From Streptomyces roseifaciens (lineage in GTDB: Bacteria; Actinomycetota; Actinomycetes; Streptomycetales; Streptomycetaceae): DNA of 64,000 bases. The translations under genes and the position numbers were made by a program. The DNA lies in NCBI RefSeq assembly GCF_001445655.1, contig NZ_LNBE01000004.1, positions 3,126,218-3,190,217 on the forward strand, given 5' to 3'. The notes under the pieces were generated by a model. The model saw only the letters and a program-made list of their open reading frames with translations. It had not been told where the DNA came from and searched no databases. Shown piece by piece: positions 25,853 to 35,629 of the stretch (position 1 is its first letter; each line of letters starts with the position of its first letter).

Positions 25853-28800
25853 GTGGCTAAGGTCCGGGTATACGAACTCGCCAAGGAGTTCGGAGTGGAG
25901 AGCAAGGTCGTCATGGCCAAGCTCCAAGAACTTGGTGAATTCGTCCGTTCGGCGTCCTCGACGATCGAGGCGCCGGTTGTCCGCAAACTGACTGACGCAC
26001 TGCAGGGACCCGGCGGCGCCGGCAAGCCCGGTGCGAAGCCCGCGGCGCCGCGCAAGTCCGCGGCCCCCAAGCCGGGTGCCCCCACTCCGGGTGCGCCCCG
26101 TCCCGCCGCCCCCAAGCCGGCGGCGGAGGCAGCTGCCCCCAAGCCGTCCCAGGCCGCGCCGACTCCCGGCCCGCGCCCGGGCCCGAAGCCTGCTCCGGCG
26201 GCTCCGGCCAAGCCCGCCCCGGTCACCCCGGTGCCAGCCGCGGAGTTCTCCGCGCCGGCCACGGAGCGTCCGGCTGCCGAGCGCCCGGCCACCGAGCGTC
26301 CGGCCGCGCCGCGTCCCGGCGCCACCCCCGGCCCGCGCCCCAGTGGTGCCCGTCCGGGTCCCGCCGGCCAGCGTGACGGCGGCCGCCCCGAGCGCGCCCC
26401 GCGTCCCGGTGGTGCGGGCGAGCGTGCCCCGCGTCCCGGTGGCGCCCGTCCGGCCGGTCCCCGTCCGGGCAACAACCCCTTCACCTCCGGTGGCTCCACG
26501 GGCATGGCCCGTCCGCAGGCCCCCCGTCCCGGTGGCGCACCGCGCCCCGGTGGTCAGGGTGCCCCGGGCGCTCCGCGTCCGCAGGGCGGTCCCGGCGGTG
26601 CCCCCCGTCCGCAGGGTCCGGGCGGCGCCCGTCCGACCCCGGGCGGCATGCCCCGTCCGCAGGGTGCCCCCGGTGGCGCCCCGCGTCCCGGTGGCGCTCC
26701 CTCCGGCAACCGCCCGAACCCGGGCATGATGCCGCAGCGTCCGGCTGCCGGCCCGCGTCCGGGCCCCGGTGGCGGCGGTCGCGGTCCCGGCGGCGGTGCC
26801 GGTCGTCCCGGCGGCGGTGCCGGTCGTCCGGGCTTCGCCGGTCGTCCGGCCGGTCCCGGCGGCGGCGGTCGTCCCGGTGGTGGCGGCGGCGGCTTCGCCG
26901 GTCGTCCCGGTGGCGGTGGCCCCGGTGGCGGCGGCGGCTTCGGCGGCGGTCGTCCCGGTTTCGGTGGCCGTCCCGGCGGTCCGGGTGCCCGTGGCGGCAC
27001 GCAGGGCGCCTTCGGCCGTCCCGGCGGTCCGGCGCGTCGTGGCCGCAAGTCCAAGCGTCAGCGGCGCCAGGAGTACGAGGCCATGCAGGCCCCGTCCGTG
27101 GGCGGCGTGATGCTGCCTCGCGGCAACGGCGAGAGCATTCGCCTGTCGCGCGGTGCGTCCCTCACCGACTTCGCGGAGAAGATCGGCGCCAACCCGGCGT
27201 CGCTCGTCGCCGTGATGATGAACCTCGGCGAGATGGTCACGGCCACGCAGTCCGTCTCGGACGAGACGCTGCAGCTCCTCGGCGGCGAGATGAACTACAC
27301 CGTTCAGATCGTCAGCCCCGAGGAGGAGGACCGCGAGCTGCTCGAGTCCTTCGACATCGAGTTCGGTGAGAACGAGGGCGGCGAGGAGATGCTCGTCGCG
27401 CGTCCGCCGGTCGTGACCGTCATGGGTCACGTCGACCACGGTAAGACGCGACTCCTCGACGCGATCCGCAAGACCAACGTGGTCGCGGGCGAGGCCGGTG
27501 GCATCACCCAGCACATCGGTGCCTACCAGGTCTCCACCGACGTCAACGACGAAGAGCGCAAGATCACCTTCATCGACACCCCGGGTCACGAGGCGTTCAC
27601 CGCCATGCGTGCCCGTGGTGCCAAGTCGACCGACATCGCGATCCTCGTGGTGGCGGCCAACGACGGTGTCATGCCGCAGACGATCGAGGCCCTGAACCAC
27701 GCCAAGGCGGCCGACGTGCCGATCGTGGTCGCGGTCAACAAGATCGACGTCGAGGGCGCCGACCCGACGAAGGTGCGCGGTCAGCTCACCGAGTTCGGTC
27801 TGGTGGCCGAGGAGTACGGCGGCGACACGATGTTCGTCGACATCTCCGCCAAGCAGGGTCTGAACATCGACAAGCTGCTCGAGGCCGTCGTCCTCACCGC
27901 CGACGCTGCGCTCGACCTGCGCGCCAACGCGGAGCAGGACGCGCAGGGCATCGCGATCGAGGCCCACCTCGACCGTGGCCGCGGCGCCGTGGCCACCGTG
28001 CTCGTCCAGCGCGGTACCCTCCGCGTCGGTGACACGATGGTCGCCGGTGACGCCTACGGCCGTGTCCGCGCCATGCTCGACGACAAGGGCCAGAACGTCG
28101 AGGAAGCGGGTCCGTCGACCCCCGTCCTCGTCCTCGGTCTCACCAACGTCCCGGGCGCCGGCGACAACTTCCTCGTCGTCGACGAGGACCGCACGGCTCG
28201 CCAGATCGCCGAGAAGCGCGCTGCGCGTGAGCGCAACGCCGCCTTCGCCAAGCGCACCCGCCGGGTGTCCCTCGAGGACCTCGACAAGGTGCTCAAGGCC
28301 GGCCTGGTGCAGGACCTCAACATCATCATCAAGGGCGACGCGTCCGGTTCGGTGGAGGCTCTCGAGTCCTCGCTGCTCCAGCTCGACGTCGGCGAAGAGG
28401 TCGAGATCCGGATCCTGCACCGTGGTGTGGGTGCGGTCACCGAGTCCGACATCAACCTGGCGACCGGCTCCGACGCGATCGTCATCGGCTTCAACGTCCG
28501 CGCCGAGGGCCGTGCCACGCAGATGGCCGAGCGCGAGGGCGTCGACGTCCGGTACTACTCGGTCATCTACCAGGCGATCGAGGAGATCGAGGCGGCCCTC
28601 AAGGGCATGCTGAAGCCGGAGTACGAAGAGGTCGAGCTGGGTACGGCGGAGATCCGCGAGATCTTCCGCTCGTCCAAGCTGGGCAACATCGCGGGTGTTC
28701 TCATCCGCTCCGGCGAGGTCAAGCGCAACACCAAGGCGCGCCTCATCCGCGACGGCAAGGTCATCGCGGAGGAGCTCAACATCGTCGGTCTGCGTCGCTT

Positions 28801-28924
28801 CAAGGACGACGTCACCGAGATCCGCGAAGGCTTCGAGGGCGGTATCAACCTCGGAAACTTCAACGACATCAAGATCGACGACGTCATCGCGACGTACGAG
28901 ATGCGCGAGAAGCCGCGCGGCTGA
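25853..28924 (+). CDS. infB: Translation initiation factor IF-2
   Basis: A 1023-residue IF-2, long because of an actinobacterial Pro/Gly/Ala/Arg-rich insertion (about residues 65-400) between the N-terminal IF2_N domain ([20 protein letters not shown]) and the catalytic part. The GTPase motifs are GHVDHGKT (G1, near 525), DTPGHEAF (G3) and NKID (G4); domains II to IV and the fMet-tRNA-binding C-terminus follow. It brings initiator tRNA to the 30S subunit. GTG 25853 follows AGAAGGAGCGAA. The insertion is built from repeated Arg-Pro-Gly-Gly-type units, and the antisense strand is open there only because of that composition. A terminator hairpin lies after the stop. Confidence 0.97.
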   Translation: MAKVRVYELAKEFGVESKVVMAKLQELGEFVRSASSTIEAPVVRKLTDALQGPGGAGKPGAKPAAPRKSAAPKPGAPTPGAPRPAAPKPAAEAAAPKPSQAAPTPGPRPGPKPAPAAPAKPAPVTPVPAAEFSAPATERPAAERPATERPAAPRPGATPGPRPSGARPGPAGQRDGGRPERAPRPGGAGERAPRPGGARPAGPRPGNNPFTSGGSTGMARPQAPRPGGAPRPGGQGAPGAPRPQGGPGGAPRPQGPGGARPTPGGMPRPQGAPGGAPRPGGAPSGNRPNPGMMPQRPAAGPRPGPGGGGRGPGGGAGRPGGGAGRPGFAGRPAGPGGGGRPGGGGGGFAGRPGGGGPGGGGGFGGGRPGFGGRPGGPGARGGTQGAFGRPGGPARRGRKSKRQRRQEYEAMQAPSVGGVMLPRGNGESIRLSRGASLTDFAEKIGANPASLVAVMMNLGEMVTATQSVSDETLQLLGGEMNYTVQIVSPEEEDRELLESFDIEFGENEGGEEMLVARPPVVTVMGHVDHGKTRLLDAIRKTNVVAGEAGGITQHIGAYQVSTDVNDEERKITFIDTPGHEAFTAMRARGAKSTDIAILVVAANDGVMPQTIEALNHAKAADVPIVVAVNKIDVEGADPTKVRGQLTEFGLVAEEYGGDTMFVDISAKQGLNIDKLLEAVVLTADAALDLRANAEQDAQGIAIEAHLDRGRGAVATVLVQRGTLRVGDTMVAGDAYGRVRAMLDDKGQNVEEAGPSTPVLVLGLTNVPGAGDNFLVVDEDRTARQIAEKRAARERNAAFAKRTRRVSLEDLDKVLKAGLVQDLNIIIKGDASGSVEALESSLLQLDVGEEVEIRILHRGVGAVTESDINLATGSDAIVIGFNVRAEGRATQMAEREGVDVRYYSVIYQAIEEIEAALKGMLKPEYEEVELGTAEIREIFRSSKLGNIAGVLIRSGEVKRNTKARLIRDGKVIAEELNIVGLRRFKDDVTEIREGFEGGINLGNFNDIKIDDVIATYEMREKPRG

Positions 28925-28940
28925 ATCGCATAGCTCGACC

Positions 28941-28982
28941 CCGGGGCCGGTCGGCGGAGCATATTCCGTCGATCGGCCCCGG
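28941..28982 (+). terminator. Hairpin terminator after infB
   Basis: CCGGGGCCG (28941-28949) pairs with CGGCCCCGG (28974-28982), extended inward by GTC/GAT pairing. It lies 17 bp after the infB stop. Confidence 0.65.
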
Positions 28983-29059
28983 CCGTTGCGTGTACGGTTC
29001 GAAGAGCCCTACACCACAGCTGGACCTCACGCCTCCCGGGTGGGCTTCACCCGTCACGC

Positions 29060-29356
29060 ATGTATGCAGGGACTCTGTCCTTCGACCTCCTCCTCGGCGA
29101 CGTACGGTCGCTGAAGGAGAAGCGCTCCGTCGTCCGCCCGATCGTCGCCGAGCTGCACCGCAAGTACGCGGTGAGCGTGGCGGAGGTCGGCGACCAGGAC
29201 CTCTACCGCCGGGCGACGATCGGCCTGGCGGCGGTCTCCGGGGACGCGGGGCACCTCACCGACCTACTGGACCGCTGCGAGCGCTGGGTCGCCGCACGTC
29301 CCGAAGTGGAGCTGCTCTCGGTCAGGCGGCGGTTCCACGGCGACCACGACGACTGA
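29060..29356 (+). CDS. DUF503 family protein (YlxP-like)
   Basis: A 98-residue small alpha/beta protein of the DUF503/YlxP family. Recognisable features are the N-terminal strand TLSFDLLLGDVRSLKEKRSV, the conserved VRPIVAELHRKYAVSVAEVG, and the terminal strand EVELLSVRRRF. These proteins are found next to rbfA in many bacteria and have been linked to ribosome assembly, but the biochemical role is not settled. Start ATG 29060. It lies between infB and rbfA with short gaps, so it is probably part of the same operon or transcribed from a promoter after the infB terminator. Confidence 0.88.
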   Translation: MYAGTLSFDLLLGDVRSLKEKRSVVRPIVAELHRKYAVSVAEVGDQDLYRRATIGLAAVSGDAGHLTDLLDRCERWVAARPEVELLSVRRRFHGDHDD

Positions 29357-29407
29357 GCGCGTCACCGGCGCCACAAGCACAATGGACAAGAAGAAGGAGA
29401 CGGACCA

Positions 29408-29863
29408 GTGGCCGACAACGCGCGTGCGAAAAGGCTGGCGGACCTCATCCGCGAGGTGATCGCCCAGAAGCTGCAGCGCGGAATCAAGGACCCGCGGCTC
29501 GGCTCGCATGTGACCATCACGGACACCCGGGTCACCGGCGACCTGCGGGAGGCTACGGTCTTCTACACGGTCTACGGGGATGACGAGGACCGCGCCAGCG
29601 CGGCCGCGGGCCTGGAGAGCGCCAAGGGCATCCTGCGCTCGGAGGTCGGCCGTGCGGCCGGCATCAAGTTCACGCCGACCCTGACGTTCGTGGCCGACGC
29701 CCTGCCGGAGAACGCCCGCACCATCGAGGACCTCCTCGACCGGGCCCGGGCCTCCGACGCCGCGGTGCGCGAGGCGTCCTCGGGCGCGGCGTACGCGGGC
29801 GGGGCCGACCCGTACCGCAAGCCGGACGAGGACGAGGACGACAAGGACGCTGCCGGCGAATGA
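29408..29863 (+). CDS. rbfA: Ribosome-binding factor A
   Basis: A 151-residue RbfA, a 30S maturation factor with a type-II KH fold. The start ARAKRLADLIREVIAQKLQ, the middle VTITDTRVTGDLREATVFY and the helix RSEVGRAAGIKFTPTLTFV are typical. The C-terminal ~30 residues are acidic and low-complexity (EDEDDKDAAGE). GTG 29408 has AAGAAGGAGAC upstream. Its stop overlaps the truB start by four bases (ATGA), which couples the two translationally. Confidence 0.93.
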   Translation: MADNARAKRLADLIREVIAQKLQRGIKDPRLGSHVTITDTRVTGDLREATVFYTVYGDDEDRASAAAGLESAKGILRSEVGRAAGIKFTPTLTFVADALPENARTIEDLLDRARASDAAVREASSGAAYAGGADPYRKPDEDEDDKDAAGE

Positions 29864-30762
29864 AGCACAAGGAGACCCCGCCGGACGGCCTCGTCATCGT
29901 CGACAAGCCGGCCGGCTTCACCTCGCACGACGTCGTCGCGAAGATGCGCGGCATCGCGCGGACGCGGCGCGTGGGGCACGCGGGGACGCTCGACCCCATG
30001 GCGACGGGCGTCCTCGTCCTCGGCATCGAGCGGGCGACGAAGCTTCTCGGCCACCTCGCGCTGACCGAGAAGGAGTACGTCGCGACGATCCGCCTGGGGC
30101 AGAACACCGTCACGGACGACGCGGAGGGCGACATCACGTCCTCGGCCGACGCCTCCGCGGTCACCCGTGAGGCGATCGACGCGGGCGTGGCCAAGCTCAC
30201 CGGCGCGATCATGCAGGTGCCGTCGAAGGTCAGCGCGATCAAGATCGACGGCAAGCGGTCGTACAAGCGGGCGCGCGAGGGCGAGGACTTCGAGATCCCG
30301 GCCCGGCCGGTGACCGTCTCGTCGTTCGCCGTCCACGCGGTGACCCCCGCGGAGGCCGCGGACGGCACCCCCGTGCAGGACCTGCTGGTCTCCGTCGTCT
30401 GCTCCTCCGGGACGTACGTGCGCGCCCTCGCGCGCGACCTGGGCGCCGACACGGGCGTGGGGGGCCACCTCACCGCCCTGCGGCGGACGCGCGTCGGCCC
30501 GTACGGGCTGGGCGACGCCCGCACGCTGGACCAGCTCCAGGAAGAGCTGACGATCATGCCTGTCGCCGAGGCGGCCGCTGCGGCCTTCCAGCGCTGGGAC
30601 GTCACGGAGGAGCAGGCGCGCCTGCTCGCCAACGGCGTGCGGGTACGCGTCCCGCTCTTCGACACCACGGGGCCGATCGCGGCCTTCGGTCCGGACGGGC
30701 GCTTCCTGCTCCTGCTGGAGAACCAGGGCGGCCGGGCGAAGAGCCTGGCGGCCTTCGGCTAG
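29860..30762 (+). CDS. truB: tRNA pseudouridine-55 synthase
   Basis: A 300-residue TruB that makes pseudouridine at position 55 of the tRNA T-loop. The catalytic aspartate is D45 in HAGTLDPMATGVL, and the opening DGLVIVDKPAGFTSHDVV and the YVATIRLGQNTVTDDAEGD block are typical. A PUA-like C-terminal region ends at LAAFG. Start ATG 29860 overlaps rbfA. It is the last gene of the translation operon, since a perfect hairpin follows within a few bases. Confidence 0.95.
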   Translation: MKHKETPPDGLVIVDKPAGFTSHDVVAKMRGIARTRRVGHAGTLDPMATGVLVLGIERATKLLGHLALTEKEYVATIRLGQNTVTDDAEGDITSSADASAVTREAIDAGVAKLTGAIMQVPSKVSAIKIDGKRSYKRAREGEDFEIPARPVTVSSFAVHAVTPAEAADGTPVQDLLVSVVCSSGTYVRALARDLGADTGVGGHLTALRRTRVGPYGLGDARTLDQLQEELTIMPVAEAAAAAFQRWDVTEEQARLLANGVRVRVPLFDTTGPIAAFGPDGRFLLLLENQGGRAKSLAAFG

Positions 30763-30764
30763 AA

Positions 30765-30789
30765 GCCGGCCGCCGGGGGCGCGGCCGGC
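30765..30789 (+). terminator. Terminator after truB
   Basis: A perfect 9-bp stem GCCGGCCGC / GCGGCCGGC with a 7-base loop begins 3 bp after the truB stop and is followed by CGCCTTGG. Confidence 0.7.
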
Positions 30790-30795
30790 CGCCTT

Positions 30796-30905
30796 GGTGC
30801 GGCGCCGTGCCCCCGGCATTGCCATGTCCACGGGGTGTGACGGCGCCGTGCTGTCCACGGGGTGTCGGCGCCGTGCGCGTCCGGCTGCGGTGGCGCCGTG
30901 CCTCC
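30796..30905. repeat. Short repeats (GGCGCCGTGC) in the truB downstream gap
   Basis: GGCGCCGTGC occurs four times, and a longer unit TGTCCACGGGGTGT plus GGCGCCGTGC is tandemly duplicated at 30825-30851 and 30852-30877. This is part of a 580-bp gap (30763-31342) in which I see no convincing gene: the open frames there lack ribosome sites and GC3 bias. Confidence 0.55.
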
Positions 30906-31212
30906 CGGGCGCGGGCCGGGGACGGCCGCTCAGGGCTGTTGCCGGCTGCAGGACGGCCTCTGCGGGGCTACGAGGCGCGGGGCGGCGCTGCACACGCTGT
31001 GCGGGCGCCGTGGGTGCCTGCAATGCCCCTCTGGGATGGCTTCCCGTGCCGTTCTGGAGTGAGGGACACCGGGACCGGGCCGCGTACGGCATTGCTGCAC
31101 GGGGCTGGCCGGGCGCCTATGCCCCACCTTCGTGGGGCGGGGAGCCGTCATCCGTCGCTCCCCGCCCCACGATCCCCTTCCTCCCGGTCGTCTATCCACA
31201 CCGCTCCCACAA

Positions 31213-31243
31213 TTCACTCCATTGGGCAGGCGCTCGGAGTGAA
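31213..31243. promoter_or_regulatory. Inverted repeat upstream of the protease-NTPase fusion gene
   Basis: TTCACTCC (31213-31220) and GGAGTGAA (31236-31243) are perfect inverted 8-bp arms with a 15-bp spacer, 100 bp upstream of the start codon in DNA that is less G+C-rich than its surroundings. It is a candidate operator; the binding protein is unknown. Confidence 0.35.
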
Positions 31244-31342
31244 CAGCGGGTGCGGAAGGGGGCGCGTTCCTGCGACGACCTGGTCCTGCCGATCATCCGC
31301 TGCCTACCGTCGGGGTAAGTGCACGGCGGGGAGGTTCGGCGG

Positions 31343-34300
31343 ATGAGCGGTCGGCGGACCGATGTGGACGAGTTCCTGGTACGCATCAGAGACCTCGCCG
31401 GGAGGCCGCGCGGTACGGGCTTCATCGCCGACGACCGCGGCACGATGATCACCAGCCATGAGGCCGTCGACGGCCTCGCGCGCCTGGTGCTGCTGGCCCC
31501 GGGCGACCGTACGTGCCTGGTGGGCGCCGAAGCGGTGACGCCCCTGCCGGGCTGCGACCTGGCACTGGTGCGTACCGAGGGCCTCGGCGTCGCCCCTCTG
31601 CCCGTCGCCGCCCCGGAGCGCATCGAGGACGGGGCGAGCGTCCGGCTGCGGGCGGGCCACTGGCAGCGCGCCCAGGTCATCGGCGAGGCCCTCGTCACCT
31701 ACACGGCCACGGACCGCTTCCACCTGCTCGACGCCGCCGTGGAGCTCTCCCTGGGCGAGCGCGACGGCCTGCGGCTCGGCGAGGAGGCGACCGGTGGCCC
31801 GGTCATCGACGCCCGTACGGGGACAGTCGTCGCCGTCCTCGGTACCGCGCTCCATGCGGAGCGCCGCTCCGGAGGTTTCGCGATCCCGCTCCGTGCGGCG
31901 GCCGCGGCCTCCCCGGACGGCTCCCTGGCAGCCCTCCTGGAGCGCAACGCGGCCACCGTCCCCGCCTTCGGCCCCGACCTCAACCTCGCGGGCGCCCTCC
32001 AGCTGACGGCGACCTCCCTCGGGCCGATCATCACGGCGCGCGACTGGCGCGACCCCGTGGAGCGGCCGGAGATCGCCAGGGAGTTCACGCGCTTCCTGGA
32101 GCCGGACGAGGAGCCCGACGGGCGCGCGGACGCCGACGCCGACCCCGGGGACGCCGGCGAACGCATGCCGGACGACGCCGACCGTCCGCCCGCTCCCGAA
32201 CCGCCGCCCGACGAACCCGTCCCGGAGCCCGGCCCCGCGCCGGGCGGCACGGGGGCCCCGGGCGTGCTGGTGGTGACCGTCCCGGCGCGCGCCTGGCGCG
32301 GCACCCCCGGCGGCGGCCCGGGCGGACGCTGGATCGGGGACCTGCCCGGTGCGCACCATCCCGCCGATCCGCTGGATCCCGGCGAGGCCTCGGCTCCGGA
32401 TCCGCACGGCCTGGAGGGTCCGGACGGGCCGGGCGTCCCGTCCGCCCCGGACGACGCGGATGACGGGGAGGACGGCCCTGCCGCCGCCGTCCTCGGCCTC
32501 GTGGGAGGCCCCGGGACGGGCCGCACCACCGAGCTCCTCTCGCTCGCCTCCCGGCGCGCACGGGGCCCCGAACCGGCTCCCACCCTCTGGCTGCGCGGCG
32601 CCGACCTGGAGGAGGGCGACAGCAGTCTGCGGGACGCGATCGCGCGGGCCCTTGCGGATGCCGCCCGGATCGTCACCGCCTCCGCCGGGGCGGCCGGCAC
32701 GGTGGGCGACCCGGCAGAGGCCACCCCGGAGGCCGTGGCCACGCTGGGGCACCGCGTGGGGCGGCCCCTCCTCGTCGTCCTCGACGGCCCCGAGGAAGTC
32801 CCCCCGGTCCTCGCACACGCCCTGCCGGCCTGGACCGCGGCGACCGCCGAGTGGCTGGAGGAGACGTCCGCCCGGCTCGTCGTCGCCTGCCGACCGGAGC
32901 ACTGGGAGACGGCGGGCGACCTCTTCCCGCGCGAGGCGCTCCACGTGTCGACCTCCTCGGCCACCCCGCGCAGCCTGCCGCCCTGCGTCAGCCTGACCGA
33001 CCTGGGGCCCCTGCAGGCCGAGCGGGCCCGCGCCCTGTTCGGCATTCCGCCGGACGCCATTCACCAGGGGGACGCCGCCCACCCGCTCGCCCTCCGCCTG
33101 CTCTCCGAAGTGCGCGCCGCGCTCCCGGACGGCACCGCGCCGGGCAGCCGGGCGGGCGAGGACGGGGCCCGGCCCCCCGACCGCTGGGACATCTTCTCCG
33201 CCTACCTGGACCTGGTCTGCCTGCGCATCGCCGTACGGCTGGCGGCCGGGCGCCGCCCCGCGCTGCGCGGCACGGCGGTGCGCAGGCTCGCCGCACGCGT
33301 GGCCGGGCAGGTGCACGAGGCGGCCCGGCGGTGCCTCGGCCCCGGGCAGGGCGAGCTGGAGCGCGAGGCCTTCGAAGAGCTCTTCCCGTGGCGCAACGGC
33401 TGGGCCTCCGCCGTCCTCACCGAGGGCCTGCTCGTCCCGGCCGGCAGCGGCTACCGCTTCGCGCACGAGGAGTTCGCCGACTGGCTGCAGGGCGCCCACC
33501 TCGACCTCGACGCCGCCCTGCACACGCTCGTCCACCGCTGGTACGAGCCCGAGGGCGGCTCCGGTGAGCACGACGCCCTGCCGTCGCGGCCGGGCGGGGG
33601 GCCCGCCATCGAGGGCCACGTGCCGCCGCCCCCCGGATCGAGCCGCGCACCGCGCTCGACGGCCGCTCGCCGCCGCAGCCGCCGCGCCGCCCGCCAGCGG
33701 GCCCGCAGGCCGCTGCCCGTGCCCCGGCACCGCATCGGCCCCGTGCTCCAGGCCCTGCTCCTCCTGGCACGCCGCTCCGGCCCGGACGCGCTCGCGCGCC
33801 GGCTGGGCGCCCTGGTCGACGCGGTCGCCGCGCTCCCTCCGCCCGACCGGACAGGCGGTGCGGACGACGAGCGCCGCCCCGTGCTGCCGGACCCCGCCTG
33901 GTGGGCGGCGCACCTCCTGGGCGAGACCCTCCTGCGCGTACCGGACGCCACTCCCTACCTGGGCGCCCTCCGGCTCCTCGCCGAGCGCCTCACGGCCCGC
34001 TCCCTGGCGCTGGGCGGCTTCGACAGCGGGGCGACGGGCTCCCTGGGTGGCCTGGCCGAATTCGGGCCCTGGTTCTGGCTCCGGCTGCCCCTGGGGCTCG
34101 CCGAGCGGCTGGACCTGCTGCGCCTGCTGCTCCCCGCCGACGCACCGCCCCCCGGCCAGACCCCGTACCAGGCCCAGGCCCTGGAGAGCGCCTCCCCGGG
34201 CCCGGAGCAGCCCCGTCAGGCGCCCCAGCCGCCGCACACCGACCGCTTCCTGCCCGCCGTCATGACCGTCCTCGCCGAGGAGCCCTGCGCCGCGCAGGCC

Positions 34301-35578
34301 CTGCTGTGCCGCTGGTTCTCCGACGAGCGCCCCCTGCAGGCCGCCCCGTACGGCGATCACCTGAGGCTGACGGTCTCCACCGCCGCCCAGGTCCTGCTCC
34401 ACACCCACCGGCACCGCGCCGTCGACGACCTCGCCGAAGCACTCGTGGACGCCGCGCACCCCCGTGCCGACGAGCTCCTCGCCGCGCTCGCCGAGGACGA
34501 GCCGTCCGCCATCTGCCGGGCCGTGGACCGGTGGGCCCACGACGACCGCATCGAGCGGCACGTGGCGGCCGCCGCGTACGCCCTCAAGGCCGCCCGGCAC
34601 GTCACCACGGCCGCCGACCGCGAGCTGCTGCGCTACTCGGCGCTCGCCCTGCTGGCCCGCCCCGCGGAGGGCGCCCTGCACGGCACCGCGCTCGCCCTCC
34701 TCGTCCGTGACCGGGAGACGCGCTCCAAGCACCTCCAGCGGGCCCTCGCCCTCTTCGCCGCGTGCGACCCGCACCTGCCGGCCGGTGCCCTGGCCCCCGC
34801 CCTGACCACTCACCCCGAACCGGTCCTCGCGGCGTACCGCGCACGGCTGTACGTACGCGGTGACGGGCCCGGGGACGTCCTGCGCACCCTCGCCGAGGTC
34901 ACCACGCCCGCCCTCGCCCGGCGGGCCGCGGCCCTCGTCCAGGAGTACGTCGAGCACCACCCCGAGGGCGCCGGGCTCGCCGCCGCCTTCGTCGACCGCC
35001 GGCTCGAGGAGGGCCCCTCGGCCCGCTCCGTCCTCTTCCCGCTCGTCGTGCACCTGCTCAGCAGCCGACCGCCCCAGGTGCGCCGTGCCCTGGCGCCGGT
35101 CCTGGCGTTCCCGGGTACGCCGCTGTCGCGGCCGCTGCGCCAGGAGTTGCTGGAGGTGCTGCTGGAGCGCGAGCAGTACGGGCCTTTCGAGCGCGACGTC
35201 ACCGTCCTGGACGCCCTGCTGCGCGCGGTGGCGGCCGGCGCGGGGGAGCGCACCGAGGCCCGCACCCGGGACCTCGTGCACCGCACCGGTCTGCTCATGG
35301 CCCGCAGCCCCGAGGGGGCGGCCTGTTTCGACCGCCGCATGGTGCAGCTGTCCCGGGAGATCCCCGTCTTCGGGGAGCAGGTGCTCCGCTGGCTGCGCTC
35401 CGCGCCCGCGCAGTGGGCCGTCGTGGTCGGCCCGCGAGCGCGCATCAAGCTCACCGCCTGGGCGGGGCAGGACGGCCCAGGGGGCGCAGCGGACCCGTCG
35501 GGCGCGGCCGGCTCCCCCGACCTGACAGTCACCGGACCGGCCGATGCGGGGCGCCGAGAACCGGCATGGCACTCTTAG
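31343..35578 (+). CDS. Trypsin-like domain / STAND-type NTPase fusion protein
   Basis: A 1411-residue protein from ATG 31343 (GGGGAGG upstream). Residues 1-200 form a trypsin-like fold with His39 (MITSHEAVD) and Asp72 (PGCDLAL), but the serine position is Thr150 in EEATGGPV, so classical serine protease activity is doubtful. An Asp/Pro-rich linker (about 255-375) leads to an NTPase: Walker A GGPGTGRTTE (388, with Arg for Lys), Walker B RPLLVVLDG (near 475), sensor ARLVVACRPE, and the STAND GxP motif HPLALRLL. After FAHEEFADWLQG and a basic linker (about 745-800) come some 600 residues of helical repeat-like sequence. STAND proteins are switches in stress or phage defence; here it is a chromosomal gene between truB and ribF. 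Function is unknown. Confidence 0.7.
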   Translation: MSGRRTDVDEFLVRIRDLAGRPRGTGFIADDRGTMITSHEAVDGLARLVLLAPGDRTCLVGAEAVTPLPGCDLALVRTEGLGVAPLPVAAPERIEDGASVRLRAGHWQRAQVIGEALVTYTATDRFHLLDAAVELSLGERDGLRLGEEATGGPVIDARTGTVVAVLGTALHAERRSGGFAIPLRAAAAASPDGSLAALLERNAATVPAFGPDLNLAGALQLTATSLGPIITARDWRDPVERPEIAREFTRFLEPDEEPDGRADADADPGDAGERMPDDADRPPAPEPPPDEPVPEPGPAPGGTGAPGVLVVTVPARAWRGTPGGGPGGRWIGDLPGAHHPADPLDPGEASAPDPHGLEGPDGPGVPSAPDDADDGEDGPAAAVLGLVGGPGTGRTTELLSLASRRARGPEPAPTLWLRGADLEEGDSSLRDAIARALADAARIVTASAGAAGTVGDPAEATPEAVATLGHRVGRPLLVVLDGPEEVPPVLAHALPAWTAATAEWLEETSARLVVACRPEHWETAGDLFPREALHVSTSSATPRSLPPCVSLTDLGPLQAERARALFGIPPDAIHQGDAAHPLALRLLSEVRAALPDGTAPGSRAGEDGARPPDRWDIFSAYLDLVCLRIAVRLAAGRRPALRGTAVRRLAARVAGQVHEAARRCLGPGQGELEREAFEELFPWRNGWASAVLTEGLLVPAGSGYRFAHEEFADWLQGAHLDLDAALHTLVHRWYEPEGGSGEHDALPSRPGGGPAIEGHVPPPPGSSRAPRSTAARRRSRRAARQRARRPLPVPRHRIGPVLQALLLLARRSGPDALARRLGALVDAVAALPPPDRTGGADDERRPVLPDPAWWAAHLLGETLLRVPDATPYLGALRLLAERLTARSLALGGFDSGATGSLGGLAEFGPWFWLRLPLGLAERLDLLRLLLPADAPPPGQTPYQAQALESASPGPEQPRQAPQPPHTDRFLPAVMTVLAEEPCAAQALLCRWFSDERPLQAAPYGDHLRLTVSTAAQVLLHTHRHRAVDDLAEALVDAAHPRADELLAALAEDEPSAICRAVDRWAHDDRIERHVAAAAYALKAARHVTTAADRELLRYSALALLARPAEGALHGTALALLVRDRETRSKHLQRALALFAACDPHLPAGALAPALTTHPEPVLAAYRARLYVRGDGPGDVLRTLAEVTTPALARRAAALVQEYVEHHPEGAGLAAAFVDRRLEEGPSARSVLFPLVVHLLSSRPPQVRRALAPVLAFPGTPLSRPLRQELLEVLLEREQYGPFERDVTVLDALLRAVAAGAGERTEARTRDLVHRTGLLMARSPEGAACFDRRMVQLSREIPVFGEQVLRWLRSAPAQWAVVVGPRARIKLTAWAGQDGPGGAADPSGAAGSPDLTVTGPADAGRREPAWHS

Positions 35579-35629
35579 TCCTGCGTAATCGACAGACAAA
35601 AGTTCGGGTTCGGGCGAGGAGCGGGCAGA

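Noticed and set aside
25733..28420. An 895-codon open frame antisense to infB
   Set aside because: It runs opposite a certain gene, consists of Gly/Thr/Arg low complexity, and exists because the infB insertion uses G/C-ending codons. No ribosome site.
31192..31698. Short minus-strand gene across the start of the protease-NTPase gene
   Set aside because: It is Arg/Ser-rich with no ribosome site, and overlaps a gene with a strong site and conserved motifs.
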